Positions 52,562 to 60,978 of a stretch of 64,000 nt of DNA are shown here, piece after piece (position 1 is the stretch's first letter; each line of letters begins with the position of its first letter). The position numbers and the translations under genes are program-made. The notes under the pieces were generated by a model. It was not told the DNA's origin. It did no database searches and saw nothing but the letters and a program-made list of their open reading frames with translations. This stretch comes from Cyclobacteriaceae bacterium (lineage in GTDB: Bacteria; Bacteroidota; Bacteroidia; Cytophagales; Cyclobacteriaceae): the NCBI GenBank assembly GCA_025055435.1, contig JANWWN010000004.1, forward strand, positions 32,996 through 96,995, read 5' to 3'.

Positions 52562-55500
52562 TTATTCACCGATTAGAACAAATGCTCCCCAGTAATAAGG
52601 ATGCGGATATTTATTTCGTATTAAAGCCTGGGCCTCTTCAAAAGCAGCCCGTTTGGATTTACCCGAAAAAAGCTGGGTGTAGAATTGTGTCATTAGCTCC
52701 TGGGTAACATGGTCATCTACCTTCCACAAACTCATTACAATGTTTTTTGCTCCTGCTTCCTGCAGCGCACGTTGTAAACCGTACACCCCTTCACCGTTTT
52801 TTATTTCACCCAGTCCGGTTTCGCAGGCACTTAGCACCACCAGCTCCGTATTTTTCAGGTTCAACAGCTGAACTTCGTTTGCAAATAAAATTCCATCTTC
52901 ATCGGTGTAATCAACTTCTCCGCGAAGTCCGCGCTCAGCACCGGCCAACAGCAGTCCGCTTCGCATAAGCGGGTTTTCCTTAACGCGAACCTGACGGTCG
53001 GGATCAAGTCTGTTGGTGTTGCTCAGGAAAAAGCCATGTGTGGCAATGTGCAATATCTCCGGATTGTTGAGTTGTTTGAGTTGCTTTTCGGAGGCATCCT
53101 GCCCGGTTAAAAGTACTGCCGGAACTCCTTTGTTTTTTAACAGGGTGGCAATTGTATTTACTTCTGTGCGTGTTCCCTCCAGGATGGTTACATGTCCTTC
53201 TGCCTGGTCAAAAAACCTTTGACTGGAATCTTTTCTGATAAAGTTGCGGATTCGCTCCTTTTCACTCAGCGAATATGGGCTTTTTTCTTTTTTACCGGTG
53301 TAATCGGGATAGCCGAAAAGATAGGCTTTGTATTGTTTATAGCTTTTTCGTTGCTCTGCCGGTTTGCTTCGGTATTTGATAAAATCCAGGGATGAACCCA
53401 GCAAGTGTACAGCGTACTGATCTGACAGGTATTTGCCTAAAACCGGATTGTACAGCGTATTCAGATTTATGTTGTGGTAAATTCCATCAGGCACAACATA
53501 AATCCTTTTTACATTTTTCAGTTTCGGCTCCAGCGGTTTCCAGTAGATGTCGTAGGAGCGGTTATTTTCCAAACCTGCCAGGATGGTGTTTTGATAAAAC
53601 TTGATTTCGCGTCCTTCCAGATCGTTACCGTTGTTGAGTACGACATATTCCGGACGAATCTGACCGGGTCGGATAACAAAGGCCAGATAAATGACGGAAT
53701 CGGTCCAGCGATTATTGTAATACTCCAAGCGTATCCATTCCACCAGTGCCTCATCCGGTTTCAGTAGTTTCTGAATGTCTTTCCAATTGTATATCGTATC
53801 GGAAGTATTCCGGTTAAGTAGTTGGGATTTTCGCAGCAGGCTTTTTTCGGCCTCGGCTACCTTCTCGCGCAAGTCATTCGGATTTATATTCCTTTCAATA
53901 AGTTGTTGCTCGCTAAGCGTCAGTGCCTTTGCGAACTTTGATTTAAGGGATTGATATTCATTAAATAATTTTCTCAACTCATCATCGTTAGTATTTTGTA
54001 TTTCCTCGCGAAAACTTTTGGCTGCTCTGAACAACACCCCTTTTGTCAGCATGTTATAACGAAAGGCCCAGGCAGGAGCTCGCTCAAGTTTACCGGCTAC
54101 GCCCAACACAAACGAAAAATAGATATCGCGGAAGTAGTTGAATTCTTCCAGGTATTTTTCGCGCTCTGATTCAGATAACAGCAGGAAATTAGAATTGAGT
54201 TCGTTGATATATGAACGACCTGATTGGGTGTATAAATGAAACGCATCTGCATATCTCTGCTGATTCTCATAAACCGATGCCAGGTTATTGCAGACAGTTG
54301 CATAGAGCGGGTGTCGGGTCAAGCCGGTGTTTAACAAAATCATCCGTGCTTCGTTATAGAGCTGTTCAGCTTCTGCAATTTTGCCGTTTTTATCTTTTGT
54401 AAAAGCCAGGCTGTTACAGGCACTCGCATAATCCACATGGCTTTTCCCCTGAAATTTTGCTCTCACTTCCCTGATTTCTGCACAAAGTGTTTCAGCTTTC
54501 TCATGTTTGTTAATTTTATTGTAATAGTAAGCCAAACTGCCACAGATTTCAGCATAGTGCAGGTTATCTGTTCCCAATGTCTTTGTTATGATCGAAAATG
54601 CCGATTCCAGTAATTCTCCGGCTTCCTGATAACGACCCATACTCGTTAGAGTTGACGCTAATCTGACGATGGCAAATGCATACTTAGGATGATTCCTTCC
54701 CTGCAGAGACTCCCGCACTAATACTATATCGCGGAATATTTTTTCAGCCTTGTCATATTGACCCAGTTCATCATATAATACAGCAAGGTTATTGGTTATC
54801 TGTAGGTAATCGTCATGATTTCTGCCCACGGTTTTCTCGGCATTACCTCTGGCTTCTAAAAACAACTGCTCAGCCTTAACAAAATCACCTTGATCGCTGT
54901 AGAGTATAGCCAACACATTAAGTGTCTTACCGTAATCTGGATGATCTTTACCAAACAATTCTTCCTGTAAGGAAAGAGCCTTTAACAACCATTGTCCGGC
55001 CAGAGGAAAATTGCCGGCATCGTGATAGATGGACCCCAAATGATAGCATTGTTTCGCATAGTCAGCCTGCTTTTCGCCAAAAGTTTTTTTGAAGATCTCA
55101 AGAGCTTCCAGATGTAGTTGCTCAGCTTCTGAAAACCGATCCTGACGGGCATAGGCTGTAGCCATTGTTTTTGCTGCATGTGCAAACTTGTAGTGATTTC
55201 TTCCAAAAATTTTTTCGTAAGTGCGCAAAGCTTCGGCTCTTAGCTCTAATGCCTTATCATATAGTACATATTCATCGTAAACATCCGCAAGAAAGAAAAG
55301 CCCCAGAGCATATTCTTCGCAATCGGTTCCTTTCACATTTTTTAAAATTGAAAGTGCTTCCGTTAGTACTGATTCTGCTTCTTTAAAATTTTCCAGTTTA
55401 ACATAAACAGCTCCCAGGTTAATACAATCACCGGCATATCGTTCGGAATCGCCACCAAATAAACGCCTCGACAGTTCGCAGGTTTCTTTACCCAACTGAA

Positions 55501-56764
55501 GTGATTTTTCGTAATTACCCGTTTCATAGTAAAATGTTACAAGGTTGTTGCATGCAAAATAATATCTGCCAGGATTTTCGTTTTCTTTTGCCTTGGCCTG
55601 TTGGTAGTAAGTAAGTGAAAGCGACTCGGATTTTTTAATGTCACCTTTTAAAAAATAAATTGAGGCGAGTTGATCAATAATGGTTAACTGATCATCATCA
55701 TCCTTCAGGTTTTTCTGGTTAAAATCCGAGGCATCAATTAGCAATTTTTCGGCCTGCAACAGTTCTCCCTGCAGCATTTTAAAACCGGAAAGCCGTGTTA
55801 GTGTGCTAATATAGGTTTGTGCATATTTTACTTTTTCGTCTTCTAGCAAAGCTTTAGTTTTCAGTACCCATTCTTCGCCTTCTTTCAGCTTACCGAGTTC
55901 GCGTAAGGCATGCGCCCTGTTCAGCATAAGGTTGGCCTTTAAATCTTTTTCCACGCTTGCATTGGAGTTAACGATAGCCAGGCATTCATCCAAATACACT
56001 AACGCCTGATTATAATCCTCAATGAATAGTTTTACATCAGCCAGATCAGTTATGGCCTGAAGGTATTCTTTGCTTAAGGGTCCGTAAAGCTGGACACTGC
56101 AATCTCTGATGCGCTCACTTGCATCCAGTAGTTTATTTTTGCTGAAACGGTTTCTGTTCAAACCGTATAGTATTTTCAAAGCCTGTAAATCTTCATAGTA
56201 TTCCTTTGAACACTTTTTACCCATTTTTTCATAGGTTGCCAGGGAACGAAGGAAATTCGCTTCAGCACTGTCAGGTTGATTTGTCTGCTGAAACCCTGTC
56301 GCCACATTGCTGCAGGTAATGGCGTACCATTCAGGGTCTCCGTCTGGTAAAGACGCAAAAGCATCTCTTGCCTCAGACCAGAAAATCAGTGCATCGGCAT
56401 AAAACCTGTTGCGGGCAGCATAATTTCCGGTGTTGTTAAGTTCGATGGCCTTTTTTTCATTAATTCCCTTTAGCTGCTTTAACAGCCGAAAGTGAGTTTT
56501 GTACAACGGAATGGCCTTATCGGGCTGTTTCAGTTCCTCATATAGGGAGGCCAGATTATAACATGCTGTGGCATAGTTGATATGCGCAGTGCCAAACTCC
56601 TCCTCCGCTTTTATAATTCCCTGCTCAAACTGGGCAACAGCTTTTTTAAGCTTCCCTTTATTGTAATAGTAAATACCCTTGCCGTTTAATTCTTCCCACT
56701 GCTGACCGAACACAACAATGCTGAGAGCTGCGAAAATAGAAGCCATTACAGTTCTTGCAGTCAT
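52562..56764 (-). CDS. Exported TPR-repeat protein with C-terminal CHAT (caspase-like) domain
   Basis: 1400 residues. A signal peptide (MTARTVMASIFAALSIVVFGQ) is followed by a very long array of tetratricopeptide repeats to about residue 850, many of the kinesin-light-chain type (for example AEQLHLEALEIFKKTFGE and PDYGKTLNVLAILYSDQGD), then a linker and a CHAT peptidase domain from about 1130. The catalytic dyad is H1243 (HIATHGFF) and C1314 (VLSACETGLG), 71 residues apart, and the domain ends PYYWGAFVLIGE as typical. So it is likely an active cysteine protease outside the cytoplasm, unlike the cytosolic TPR-CHAT of type III-E CRISPR. Gap of 12 bases to the LOG gene and 8 to the transglycosylase. 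Confidence 0.9.
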   Translation of the reverse strand: MTARTVMASIFAALSIVVFGQQWEELNGKGIYYYNKGKLKKAVAQFEQGIIKAEEEFGTAHINYATACYNLASLYEELKQPDKAIPLYKTHFRLLKQLKGINEKKAIELNNTGNYAARNRFYADALIFWSEARDAFASLPDGDPEWYAITCSNVATGFQQTNQPDSAEANFLRSLATYEKMGKKCSKEYYEDLQALKILYGLNRNRFSKNKLLDASERIRDCSVQLYGPLSKEYLQAITDLADVKLFIEDYNQALVYLDECLAIVNSNASVEKDLKANLMLNRAHALRELGKLKEGEEWVLKTKALLEDEKVKYAQTYISTLTRLSGFKMLQGELLQAEKLLIDASDFNQKNLKDDDDQLTIIDQLASIYFLKGDIKKSESLSLTYYQQAKAKENENPGRYYFACNNLVTFYYETGNYEKSLQLGKETCELSRRLFGGDSERYAGDCINLGAVYVKLENFKEAESVLTEALSILKNVKGTDCEEYALGLFFLADVYDEYVLYDKALELRAEALRTYEKIFGRNHYKFAHAAKTMATAYARQDRFSEAEQLHLEALEIFKKTFGEKQADYAKQCYHLGSIYHDAGNFPLAGQWLLKALSLQEELFGKDHPDYGKTLNVLAILYSDQGDFVKAEQLFLEARGNAEKTVGRNHDDYLQITNNLAVLYDELGQYDKAEKIFRDIVLVRESLQGRNHPKYAFAIVRLASTLTSMGRYQEAGELLESAFSIITKTLGTDNLHYAEICGSLAYYYNKINKHEKAETLCAEIREVRAKFQGKSHVDYASACNSLAFTKDKNGKIAEAEQLYNEARMILLNTGLTRHPLYATVCNNLASVYENQQRYADAFHLYTQSGRSYINELNSNFLLLSESEREKYLEEFNYFRDIYFSFVLGVAGKLERAPAWAFRYNMLTKGVLFRAAKSFREEIQNTNDDELRKLFNEYQSLKSKFAKALTLSEQQLIERNINPNDLREKVAEAEKSLLRKSQLLNRNTSDTIYNWKDIQKLLKPDEALVEWIRLEYYNNRWTDSVIYLAFVIRPGQIRPEYVVLNNGNDLEGREIKFYQNTILAGLENNRSYDIYWKPLEPKLKNVKRIYVVPDGIYHNINLNTLYNPVLGKYLSDQYAVHLLGSSLDFIKYRSKPAEQRKSYKQYKAYLFGYPDYTGKKEKSPYSLSEKERIRNFIRKDSSQRFFDQAEGHVTILEGTRTEVNTIATLLKNKGVPAVLLTGQDASEKQLKQLNNPEILHIATHGFFLSNTNRLDPDRQVRVKENPLMRSGLLLAGAERGLRGEVDYTDEDGILFANEVQLLNLKNTELVVLSACETGLGEIKNGEGVYGLQRALQEAGAKNIVMSLWKVDDHVTQELMTQFYTQLFSGKSKRAAFEEAQALIRNKYPHPYYWGAFVLIGE

Positions 56765-56776
56765 GGGTATAAATAA

Positions 56777-57532
56777 TCAGAAGTTCGGTGCCAACAGGTA
56801 TTTCGAGTAAAAGTCATCAATTACTTCCACCGCTTCTTCAGGCTTATCCACTACACAAAATAAATCCAGGTCTTCCGGGCTGATCATCCCTTCTTCAATC
56901 AGCACTTCCTTTACCCATTTGAGCCACCCCTGCCAGAATTTTTTGCCCACCATCACAATCGGGAAGCGCCCGATTTTCTTGGTTTGTATCAGCGTAAGCG
57001 CCTCCGTCAGTTCGTCCAATGTGCCAAATCCACCGGGCATAACAATAAAACCCTGTGAGTACTTAACGAACATCACTTTCCGCACAAAGAAGTAATCGAA
57101 AGTTATGAGCTTATCGGGATCGATGTACGGATTTCCCTTTTGTTCGAAGGGCAAAAAGATATTCAAGCCTACCGATTTGCCGCCTGCACGGTGAGCGCCT
57201 TTGTTGCCGGCCTCCATGATACCCGGTCCGCCACCTGTTATCACACCATAGCCGTGCAACACCAACTGGTAAGCAATTTCTTCTGCTGTTTTATAATACG
57301 GATCGCCTGGTTTTGTGCGGGCCGAACCAAATATGGTTACGCAGGGACCAATCTTGGCCAGTTTCTCCATGCCATCCACAAATTCGCTCATCACCTTAAA
57401 AATCATCCAGGCATTCTCACCCTTAATTTCAGCCCAATCTTTTTCCTTGAAAGCTTTGCGGATGCGGTGTTCGTCCTCAATAACCTGTTGCAGCGCAGCG
57501 CTATCGGGTTTCTTTTTGTTTTTTGTTTTCAT
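56777..57532 (-). CDS. LOG-family (TIGR00730) Rossmann-fold protein
   Basis: 251 residues from ATG 57532; the in-frame TTG at 57535 is one codon earlier. Signature motifs of the LONELY GUY family: GGGPGIMEAGNKGA and PGGFGTLDELTEAL. Members are nucleoside-5'-monophosphate phosphoribohydrolases, best known for cytokinin activation; in bacteria the substrate is often unknown. The N-terminal 50 residues are a lysine-rich helical extension seen in the longer LOG subgroup. First gene of the unit with the CHAT protein. Confidence 0.88.
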   Translation of the reverse strand: MKTKNKKKPDSAALQQVIEDEHRIRKAFKEKDWAEIKGENAWMIFKVMSEFVDGMEKLAKIGPCVTIFGSARTKPGDPYYKTAEEIAYQLVLHGYGVITGGGPGIMEAGNKGAHRAGGKSVGLNIFLPFEQKGNPYIDPDKLITFDYFFVRKVMFVKYSQGFIVMPGGFGTLDELTEALTLIQTKKIGRFPIVMVGKKFWQGWLKWVKEVLIEEGMISPEDLDLFCVVDKPEEAVEVIDDFYSKYLLAPNF

Positions 57533-57536
57533 CAAC

Positions 57537-57556
57537 TTTCGTAATCAATTACGAAA
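57537..57556. promoter_or_regulatory. Inverted repeat between divergent LOG and GH130-like genes
   Basis: TTTCGTAAT and ATTACGAAA arms (9 bp each, perfect) with a 2-bp CA spacer, filling most of the gap between the LOG start (57532) and the GH130-like start (57566). Minus-strand TATATTTC (one mismatch to the -7 box) overlaps it. A dimeric regulator could control both genes from here; the regulator is not known. Confidence 0.5.
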
Positions 57557-57565
57557 TATACAACG

Positions 57566-58654
57566 ATGAAACGGTTTTCCATGATTCGGTTTTTTCTCCC
57601 GGTCCTCATCTTTACTACATTTAATCAATGCTCGCGAAATACCGCCCGGCAATCTTCATGGGCGCTGCTGCCTTTTGTTAAAGTGGACTCTGTTAACCCT
57701 GTTCTTTCTGCAGGAACGGGAAAATTCTTTTGCCCTGTGCGAAAAGATACCGTGTCGTGGGAAGAAAAAGATGTATTTAACCCGGCAGCCGTTATACACA
57801 ACAGCAAAATTTATCTGCTTTACCGGGCCGAAGACCGCATCGGCAGGCACGCAGGCACCTCACGCCTGGGTTTAGCCGAAAGTGATGATGGTTTGCATTT
57901 TACCCGTTTGCCCCAGCCCGTTCTTTATCCGGATAATGACTCGTTGCTTCGCTATGAGTGGGAAGGTGGAGTTGAAGACCCGCGCATAGTTAAATCACCT
58001 GACGGGAGGTATATTTTGACTTACACAGCATATGATGGAAAAATCGCCCGGTTAATGCTGGCCACTTCAACCGACTTACGCAGTTGGCATAAGTACGGTC
58101 CGGTTTTACAAGGTAAATTCCGAGATACGTGGAGCAAGTCGGGTGTGGTTGTGGCTGAAGAACAGGGTGGGCAACTCATTGCCCGATTAATCAACGGGAA
58201 GTATTGGATGTACTTCGGTGACACGGATATTTTTATGGCCCACTCAAATGATTTATTGCACTGGGAACCACTTACTGAAAATGGAGAACTGAAACCGGTG
58301 TTGAAGCCACGTAAGGGATATTTCGATAGCCGCCTTGTAGAGCCCGGACCGGTTGCACTATTGGGCGCTGGTGGTATTTTATTGCTCTACAATGGTATGA
58401 ATCTGGATAAAGGAGGTGATGAAAGGCTGGCGCCCGGAACCTATGCAGGCGGACAGGCCCTTTTCAGCAGAGATGATCCGACTTTACTCATCGATCGTCT
58501 GGAAAATTATTTCATAGTCCCTGATAAGCCCTATGAACTTACCGGACAGGTAAACCGGGTGTGTTTCATTGAAGGGCTGGTATTTTTTAAGGAGAAGTGG
58601 TACTTGTATTATGGTACAGCCGACTCACACATTGCCGTGGCCGTAAAGCATTAA
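57566..58654 (+). CDS. GH130-like glycosidase/phosphorylase, exported
   Basis: 362 residues. N-terminal signal ending FNQCSRN (a weak lipobox). The five-bladed propeller of the GH43/130 clan is indicated by FNPAAVIHNSKIYLLYRAED, the VEDPRI motif, TSTDLRSWHKYGPVL and LVEPGPV. The R-A-E-D and V-E-D-P-R-I stretches are those of GH130 beta-mannoside/chitobiose phosphorylases and related hydrolases. Exported members of GH130 can be hydrolases, so the activity is open. Ends with a 4-base tail overlap with the TIGR01777 gene. Confidence 0.82.
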   Translation: MKRFSMIRFFLPVLIFTTFNQCSRNTARQSSWALLPFVKVDSVNPVLSAGTGKFFCPVRKDTVSWEEKDVFNPAAVIHNSKIYLLYRAEDRIGRHAGTSRLGLAESDDGLHFTRLPQPVLYPDNDSLLRYEWEGGVEDPRIVKSPDGRYILTYTAYDGKIARLMLATSTDLRSWHKYGPVLQGKFRDTWSKSGVVVAEEQGGQLIARLINGKYWMYFGDTDIFMAHSNDLLHWEPLTENGELKPVLKPRKGYFDSRLVEPGPVALLGAGGILLLYNGMNLDKGGDERLAPGTYAGGQALFSRDDPTLLIDRLENYFIVPDKPYELTGQVNRVCFIEGLVFFKEKWYLYYGTADSHIAVAVKH

Positions 58655-59583
58655 CTTCGTAATAAGTCTTTCACTGCCGCTTCAATATCCTTGAACCGGA
58701 AATCAAAGCCGGCACTTATTATTTTTTTTGCCGATACCCGGCTGCCTTTCAATACCAAATCAGCCATCTCGCCCAGCAATAGTTTGAGTGCAAACCCGGG
58801 CACGGGCGGAAGCCAGATTTTTTTTCCCAGTGCCGCAGCAACTGCATAGGTGAGTTCGCGGTTGCTAACCGGTTCAGGACTGACTCCGTTGTAAACACCA
58901 TCAATCGCTTGATTTTCCAAAGCAAACAAAAACATCCGGCACAAATCATCAATGTGTATCCAACTCATCATCTGCGTGCCTTTTCCTAAAGGTGCGCCCA
59001 CGTTCCATTTTACCGGCTTGGCCATTTCTTTCAGCGCCCCGCCTTCAGCACTTAAAACTATCCCAATCCGGATTTTAACTAAGCGTATTCCCAGCTCCGA
59101 TATTTTTTCGGCTTCTGCTTCCCATGCTTTAACTACCTCAGCCAAGAAATCCTTGCCGGGTCGGCTTGATTCCTCAAATGTTTCTTCGCTTCCACCAAAA
59201 CCATAATAACCTATGGCCGAAGCACAAACTACCGTTGTAACCTGATGGGGATTATCTCTTAGAGTTTTATGAAGCAGCGCAGTTGATTGGGTTCGGCTTT
59301 CCAGTATTTCCTGTTTGCGCCTCGCAGTCCAGGGTTTATCGGCGATACCGGCACCAGCCAGATGAACGATAGCATCAACACCAGCTAATGCGCGCAAATC
59401 AAAAAGTCCTTTTTCAATATCCCAGGTAAAAACCGGTATCTGACCTTTTCTTTCCCTGCGACCCAGGTGTACCACTTCTATTCCTTTGGATAGCAACAAA
59501 CCGGTTAATCGCGAGCCTATCAGGCCGCTGCCACCGGTGATCAATACACGTTTTGGAATCAATTTTGTATAGCTTTGAAACAA
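58651..59583 (-). CDS. TIGR01777-family SDR epimerase-like protein
   Basis: 310 residues. NAD(P)-binding GGSGLIGSRL near the N-terminus, VHLAGAGIADKPWTARRKQEILESR and VCASAIGYYG, and the C-terminal DUF1731 segment (LLGEMADLVLKGSRVSAKKIISAGFDFRFKDIEAA). This is the SulA-like/TIGR01777 subfamily of extended SDRs, of unclear physiological role. No ATG is near the N-terminus; start is TTG at 59583 or TTG at 59562 (giving MIPKRVLITGG), so the exact start is uncertain. It diverges from the next gene. Confidence 0.88.
   Translation of the reverse strand: MFQSYTKLIPKRVLITGGSGLIGSRLTGLLLSKGIEVVHLGRRERKGQIPVFTWDIEKGLFDLRALAGVDAIVHLAGAGIADKPWTARRKQEILESRTQSTALLHKTLRDNPHQVTTVVCASAIGYYGFGGSEETFEESSRPGKDFLAEVVKAWEAEAEKISELGIRLVKIRIGIVLSAEGGALKEMAKPVKWNVGAPLGKGTQMMSWIHIDDLCRMFLFALENQAIDGVYNGVSPEPVSNRELTYAVAAALGKKIWLPPVPGFALKLLLGEMADLVLKGSRVSAKKIISAGFDFRFKDIEAAVKDLLRS
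59570..59577 (+). promoter_or_regulatory. -7 box (TAGCTTTG) of the 59602 gene
   Basis: An exact TAnnTTTG match, 24 bases before ATG 59602. It lies inside the extreme 5' end of the divergent epimerase frame if that starts at 59583. Confidence 0.5.
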
Positions 59584-59601
59584 TTTAATAAACCTTTAAC
59601 C

Positions 59602-60291
59602 ATGCAAAAAGTTATTGCAGCGTTGATCTTAACGGTATGCATTCCGGTTTATGCACAAACCATTACAGTAAAGAAGGAGAATGCCCGCATCAAAGGTGCC
59701 AATGTGCCGGGTTATGAAACCGAGCTGGAAGGTAATGTAGAGGAAGTAACCGCTGCGTTAACTAAATATCTGAAAGTTTTTGCCAAGCTGAAACCGGGTA
59801 ATAATCCGATTAGCACCAGCGAAATTGTGATTAGTAACATTTCCTATAAAAATCCGGTGTATGCTATGGTACGTGAGCGCGGCAACCGCGCTGCTGCCTG
59901 GATGGGAATAAAACCGGAAGAATGGCCGTCGGCAGATGAGGCCGAAAAAGTACAAAGCGAGCTGGAGCGCTTAACACGCGACTTTGCCGTAACGTTTTAC
60001 CGCGACCGCATCCAGGCACAAATTGATGAATCGGAGCGCGCCCTGCAGGCCGTTGAACGGCAGCAGCAACGACTGGTAAACGAAAATAAAAACCTGAACC
60101 TCCGGCTGGAAAACAACCAGAAAGAAAAGACGCAATTGGAAAAGTCGCTGGAAGCAAACAAGCTCGAGTACCTTAATCTGCAAACCCGGCTGGAGCAAAA
60201 CAAAAAAAGCCAGGATTCACTGGCTGTGGTGTTGGAACAGGTAAAGAAAGTACTGGAGATGCACCGCGAGCGGAAGCAGAAAGTTAATTAA
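59602..60291 (+). CDS. Exported coiled-coil hypothetical protein
   Basis: 229 residues from ATG 59602, which puts a signal peptide (MQKVIAALILTVCIPVYAQ) at the N-terminus; the frame opens earlier at 59575. The first half is a small alpha/beta domain; the second half (about residues 130-229) is a long charged coiled coil rich in Glu, Gln, Lys and Asn (ALQAVERQQQRLVNENKNL, EKTQLEKSLEANKLEYLN). No family recognised. It converges with the lipoprotein gene 3 bases away. Confidence 0.7.
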   Translation: MQKVIAALILTVCIPVYAQTITVKKENARIKGANVPGYETELEGNVEEVTAALTKYLKVFAKLKPGNNPISTSEIVISNISYKNPVYAMVRERGNRAAAWMGIKPEEWPSADEAEKVQSELERLTRDFAVTFYRDRIQAQIDESERALQAVERQQQRLVNENKNLNLRLENNQKEKTQLEKSLEANKLEYLNLQTRLEQNKKSQDSLAVVLEQVKKVLEMHRERKQKVN

Positions 60292-60294
60292 AAT

Positions 60295-60909
60295 CTACTT
60301 TGGCTTCTTCGTTAACGAATCACGGTCACGGCTCTCATATACCATCTCCTCTACCGAGCCATAGATTTTCGATTTCCACGAGCGGGACTTTTTGTCGAAG
60401 TACACATTCTCATCGGGAAATTCGATGTAGTTAAAACCCGCAGTTGCCGTGTAGTAGGGTGTGAGGTCCTCTCCTTTCACCATCAGGTCAAACAAATAGC
60501 GGCCTCGTTCCTCCAGTTCTTTTCGCGGAAGTTTCCAGGTTCTGAAAACCTCTTCGTATTCCGATAAATTTCCTTTTTCGTCATATCGCAACTTGCCTCC
60601 CGTAGCCACCCACTTGGTTTGAATACTGGGGGCAATTCTCGCGATAAGAAAGAAATGTGTGTCGGAAGCCGGATCAATGTAATAGGCCATCAGGTCGAGT
60701 TGAGCGGCCTCCCTTTTGTAATGATCCGCGTAAGCGGTATCAAAACGCAACGTATCGGTTACCCGCCGGGGTGGTTTTCCCGCGTAGCGGGCGATTTCCT
60801 GCTTAAACAACTTTTGTTGATCAGCAGATAAATATCTTTCAGGAGCATATTTTGGTTTTTCCGAACACGAACACACCAGGAGTAAAATAAATAGATTAGT
60901 TAAGCGCAT
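60295..60909 (-). CDS. Hypothetical lipoprotein
   Basis: 204 residues. Lipoprotein signal MRLTNLFILLLVCSC with a lipid-accepting Cys near residue 13-15. The mature part is a soluble mixed alpha/beta domain (FFLIARIAPSIQTKWVATGG, AGFNYIEFP). Not recognised. A TTTG precedes the ATG by 4 bases (GAAATTTG, one mismatch to the -7 box). It lies downstream of the terminator of the beta-helix lipoprotein gene, so it is a separate unit. Confidence 0.7.
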   Translation of the reverse strand: MRLTNLFILLLVCSCSEKPKYAPERYLSADQQKLFKQEIARYAGKPPRRVTDTLRFDTAYADHYKREAAQLDLMAYYIDPASDTHFFLIARIAPSIQTKWVATGGKLRYDEKGNLSEYEEVFRTWKLPRKELEERGRYLFDLMVKGEDLTPYYTATAGFNYIEFPDENVYFDKKSRSWKSKIYGSVEEMVYESRDRDSLTKKPK

Positions 60910-60929
60910 GGTACAAATTTCACGAAAAT

Positions 60930-60962
60930 AAAAAGACCTGCCCTGATCAAGGCAGGTCTTTT
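60930..60962 (-). terminator. Intrinsic terminator of the beta-helix lipoprotein gene
   Basis: Stem AAAAGACCTGCC / GGCAGGTCTTTT (60931-60942 with 60951-60962), 8-base loop, U-rich on the minus strand. It lies 17 bases past the stop at 60979. Confidence 0.85.
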
Positions 60963-60978
60963 AAGATTAACAAATTTA

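Noticed and set aside
52562..56764. Type III-E CRISPR (Craspase) interpretation of the TPR-CHAT protein
   Set aside because: It has a signal peptide, no gRAMP/Cas7-11 gene, no Cas genes and no repeat array in the window.
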